From Gammaproteobacteria bacterium (GTDB lineage: Bacteria; Pseudomonadota; Gammaproteobacteria; Nitrococcales; Nitrococcaceae), in contig JAUILK010000016.1 in assembly GCA_030433275.1 (NCBI GenBank), positions 1-63,967 on the forward strand: DNA of 63,967 nt. Direction: 5' to 3'. The position numbers and the translations under genes were made by a program. Numbering within the stretch: position 1 is the first letter of the stretch; every line of letters starts with the position of its first letter. The notes under the pieces were generated by a model. It was given only the letters and a program-made list of their open reading frames with translations. It was not told the DNA's origin and made no database searches. Positions 62,574-63,967 of this stretch are shown here, in pieces.

Positions 62574-62627
62574 TACGGCTGTTAAAAAACAGATCTCGAG
62601 TCTCAATCGCATGGCAGGATATCAAAG

Positions 62628-63281
62628 ATGAGCGATAATATACTTTCGCAAATCTCAATTATTTTAAAAATACTCCATCTAAAAAACAAATTTTTCTTTA
62701 TATTAAAGAGGGAGTTTGAATTAATCGTCTTTGGTGTTTGCATTTTCTTACTGGCGGGATGTTCGGTCACACGCTCTATTTCTCAAACGGATCGATCTTT
62801 CCTTGAACAGGTGATGATCACTCAATCAATTGAAAGTAGTTTAGGGCATGCAAAAATACCACTTCCTAAAGGATCCTCTGTCCAAGTGGTTACGGCAGGA
62901 TTAACAGACGATAAAAATTTTGCTGTCAAAGTTTTTGAAGCGTGGCTTGGCCGGCAAGGATATAAAGTTCTTGAGGATAATGCAGATTATCAAATACAAG
63001 CGTTATGGCGCGGAATTGGGACTGATAATAGCGAGTTTTTCTTTGGAATCCCTCCCATTAGCAGTGGTTTTATTCCTATTGCGACTCCGGAGCTTAGCTT
63101 TTATAAATCAGTTCGCGAGAATGCAGTGGCGCGGTTGTCCATAAACATTACCAAGAGAAGAGATGGCCAACTTATTTATTCGACACCTGCTTATGAAGGT
63201 AAAGCTTATTATAATGTTAAAACAATTTTGTTTGGGTTTACCTCTAAGTCAACGAATTTAGCGCATCCTCCGCCAGAATAA
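62628..63281 (+). CDS. Lipoprotein of unknown function, AT-rich (2 of 2), DUF6655-like
   Basis: A 217-residue protein with a late hydrophobic signal and lipobox LLAGC near residue 45; the start is uncertain and may be closer to it. The mature part has CSVTRSISQTDRSFLEQVMI, YQIQALWRGIGTDNSEFFFG and TLFGFTS-like ends, which resemble the DUF6655 lipoprotein family from memory; this needs checking. The gene is AT-rich and probably co-transcribed with the lipoprotein 54 bases upstream. Function unknown. Confidence 0.65.
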   Translation: MSDNILSQISIILKILHLKNKFFFILKREFELIVFGVCIFLLAGCSVTRSISQTDRSFLEQVMITQSIESSLGHAKIPLPKGSSVQVVTAGLTDDKNFAVKVFEAWLGRQGYKVLEDNADYQIQALWRGIGTDNSEFFFGIPPISSGFIPIATPELSFYKSVRENAVARLSINITKRRDGQLIYSTPAYEGKAYYNVKTILFGFTSKSTNLAHPPPE

Positions 63282-63345
63282 AAGGCCTTGTCGAAACCTG
63301 GAAACTATCTTTTTGGGAAGCTCTGAACTACTAAGGAACGGTAAT

Positions 63346-63844
63346 TGTCAAGCAGGTTGTCGTCTCTGAGTTCATTCACGCGGCCCGTGTTTCTGGTTCG
63401 GGCATTGTGATCGTCTGATCTCGCTCCGGATTGAGCGAGACAGTCCCGATGGGGGCCCAGTTGCGAGTCTTACCGCTCCAGCGAGCGGGGTTAGCCTCGC
63501 GAGTCGCCTGATTGATGGCATGGCGTTTAGCCAGCACCTTTGCGTCGTCGCCCGCGTGGCGCTGTACCGGGGTCACGAAGCGGATCCCGCTGTGGCGGTG
63601 CTCGTGGTTGTACCACTCCACAAAGCCATGCACCCATTGCCTGGCCGCATCGACACGGGCGAAGCCGTCTACCGGATAATCAGGCCGGTACTTGCAAGGT
63701 GCGGAATGCCGCCTCCGAGTAGGGGTTGTCATTACTGACCCGCGGACGGCTGAATGACGGCGTAATCCCCAACTCGTGCAGCTTCTCCAGCAGCGTGGCC
63801 CCCTTGAACGGGCTGCCGTTATCGGCATGCAACACCGGTGTCTG
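63346..63844 (-). mobile_element. Truncated IS3-family element
   Basis: The left terminus is TGTCAAGCAGGTTGTCG at 63346; the element is transcribed on the minus strand. It contains the transposase remnant and is cut at 63844 by a second element whose end reads TGTCAAGGTAGTTGGAGCC. Both ends begin TGTCAAG, so the two belong to related IS3-group elements. The other end is not in the window. Confidence 0.75.
63376..63844 (-). pseudogene. IS3-family transposase OrfB, frameshifted and truncated
   Basis: Reading the minus strand, VLHADNGSPFKGATLLEKLH and SNDNPYSEAAFRT (second Asp and Glu of the DDE site) lie in one frame. The C-terminal CKYRPDYPVDGFARVDAARQ and FVEWYNHEHRHSGI lie in another. One extra base at about 63697 (ACCTTGCAAG where ACCTGCAAG is expected) explains the shift. 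The N-terminal part is missing because another IS inserted at 63844-63845. The transposase is therefore dead. Confidence 0.88.
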
Positions 63845-63967
63845 TCAAGGTAGTTGGAGCCTCTGTCATGCTGCTTTTAGTGCCGGCTCAGGATTCAGCC
63901 ACACAGGGCCGACGGGCTTCCAGTTTCGCGTGGCCCCGGACCAGCGGCCGGGGGCATTGTCACGCGC
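63845..63967 (-). mobile_element. Second IS3-family element, partial at window edge
   Basis: It starts at TGTCAAGGTAGTTGGAGCC (63845) and runs off the window. The remaining ~100 bases encode the transposase C-terminus. It interrupts the first IS3-family element, giving a nested pair. The right end and any target duplication are outside. Confidence 0.75.
63868..63967 (-). CDS. IS3-family transposase C-terminus (partial, runs off window)
   Basis: The minus strand reads ARDNAPGRWSGATRNWKPVG then PVWLNPEPALKAA and a TGA at 63868-63870. This parallels NPARWSGKTRNWAPIGTVSL near the end of the neighbouring transposase remnant, so it is a related but different IS3-family OrfB. Only about 33 codons are visible, so its integrity is unknown. 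Confidence 0.8.

Overview
The window is a GC-rich chromosomal segment that most resembles a gammaproteobacterium. The best evidence is gene order: pilR-pilS, bamD, rluD, pgeF and clpB lie together as in Pseudomonas, and sucCD-nadE-glnB is inserted among them. The PEP-CTERM protein, the EpsL-type outer-membrane protein and the sulfated-glycan-type gene set suggest an environmental, biofilm-forming lineage (Chromatiales- or Competibacter-like is my guess, not shown). No rRNA, tRNA or CRISPR array was recognised.

Layout. 0-7 kb: an edge fragment, a PAS-GGDEF-EAL c-di-GMP protein, a PEP-CTERM surface protein, a wrecked Uma2 gene, a DPM1-like glycosyltransferase, a dead mazEF pair and a voltage-gated K+ channel. 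7-15.5 kb: a type IV pilus block on the minus strand, with pilS-pilR, two tandem pilins and, directly after them, two large paralogous membrane/TPR proteins resembling the TMTC class of GT-C glycosyltransferases. A sigma54-type promoter precedes the first pilin. 15.8-25.7 kb: conserved housekeeping genes sucC, sucD, nadE, glnB, bamD, rluD, pgeF and clpB, the last behind a clear sigma32 promoter. 25.9-32 kb: a formate/nitrite-family channel, a 1.3 kb gene-poor stretch, a TRL-like lipoprotein, a Kef-type K+/H+ antiporter and a patatin-like lipase.

32-57.6 kb is one large exopolysaccharide locus of the Wzx/Wzy type. It encodes a WecA-like initiating phosphotransferase, Wzx flippase, O-antigen ligase/polymerase-like protein, Wzc-like tyrosine autokinase, Wza-like export protein, EpsL barrel, five glycosyltransferases, a methyltransferase, a DUF4838 glycosidase-like protein, a DegT aminotransferase with a WbqC partner, and four separate sulfotransferase-family genes. 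Together they predict a sulfated, amino-sugar-containing exopolysaccharide. Two AT-rich genes and an IS481-like relic point to patchwork assembly.

57.6-64 kb: an SDR, a DUF1614 membrane protein, an FmdB zinc ribbon, aspS, two AT-rich lipoproteins, and a decayed IS3-family element interrupted by a second IS3-family element that runs off the window.

Most notable: the pilin / TMTC-like tandem as a candidate pilin glycosylation system; the four-sulfotransferase EPS locus with an embedded DUF4838 gene; the K+ channel with a C-terminal zinc ribbon; and two toxin/nuclease-type pseudogenes whose lesions can be read directly.
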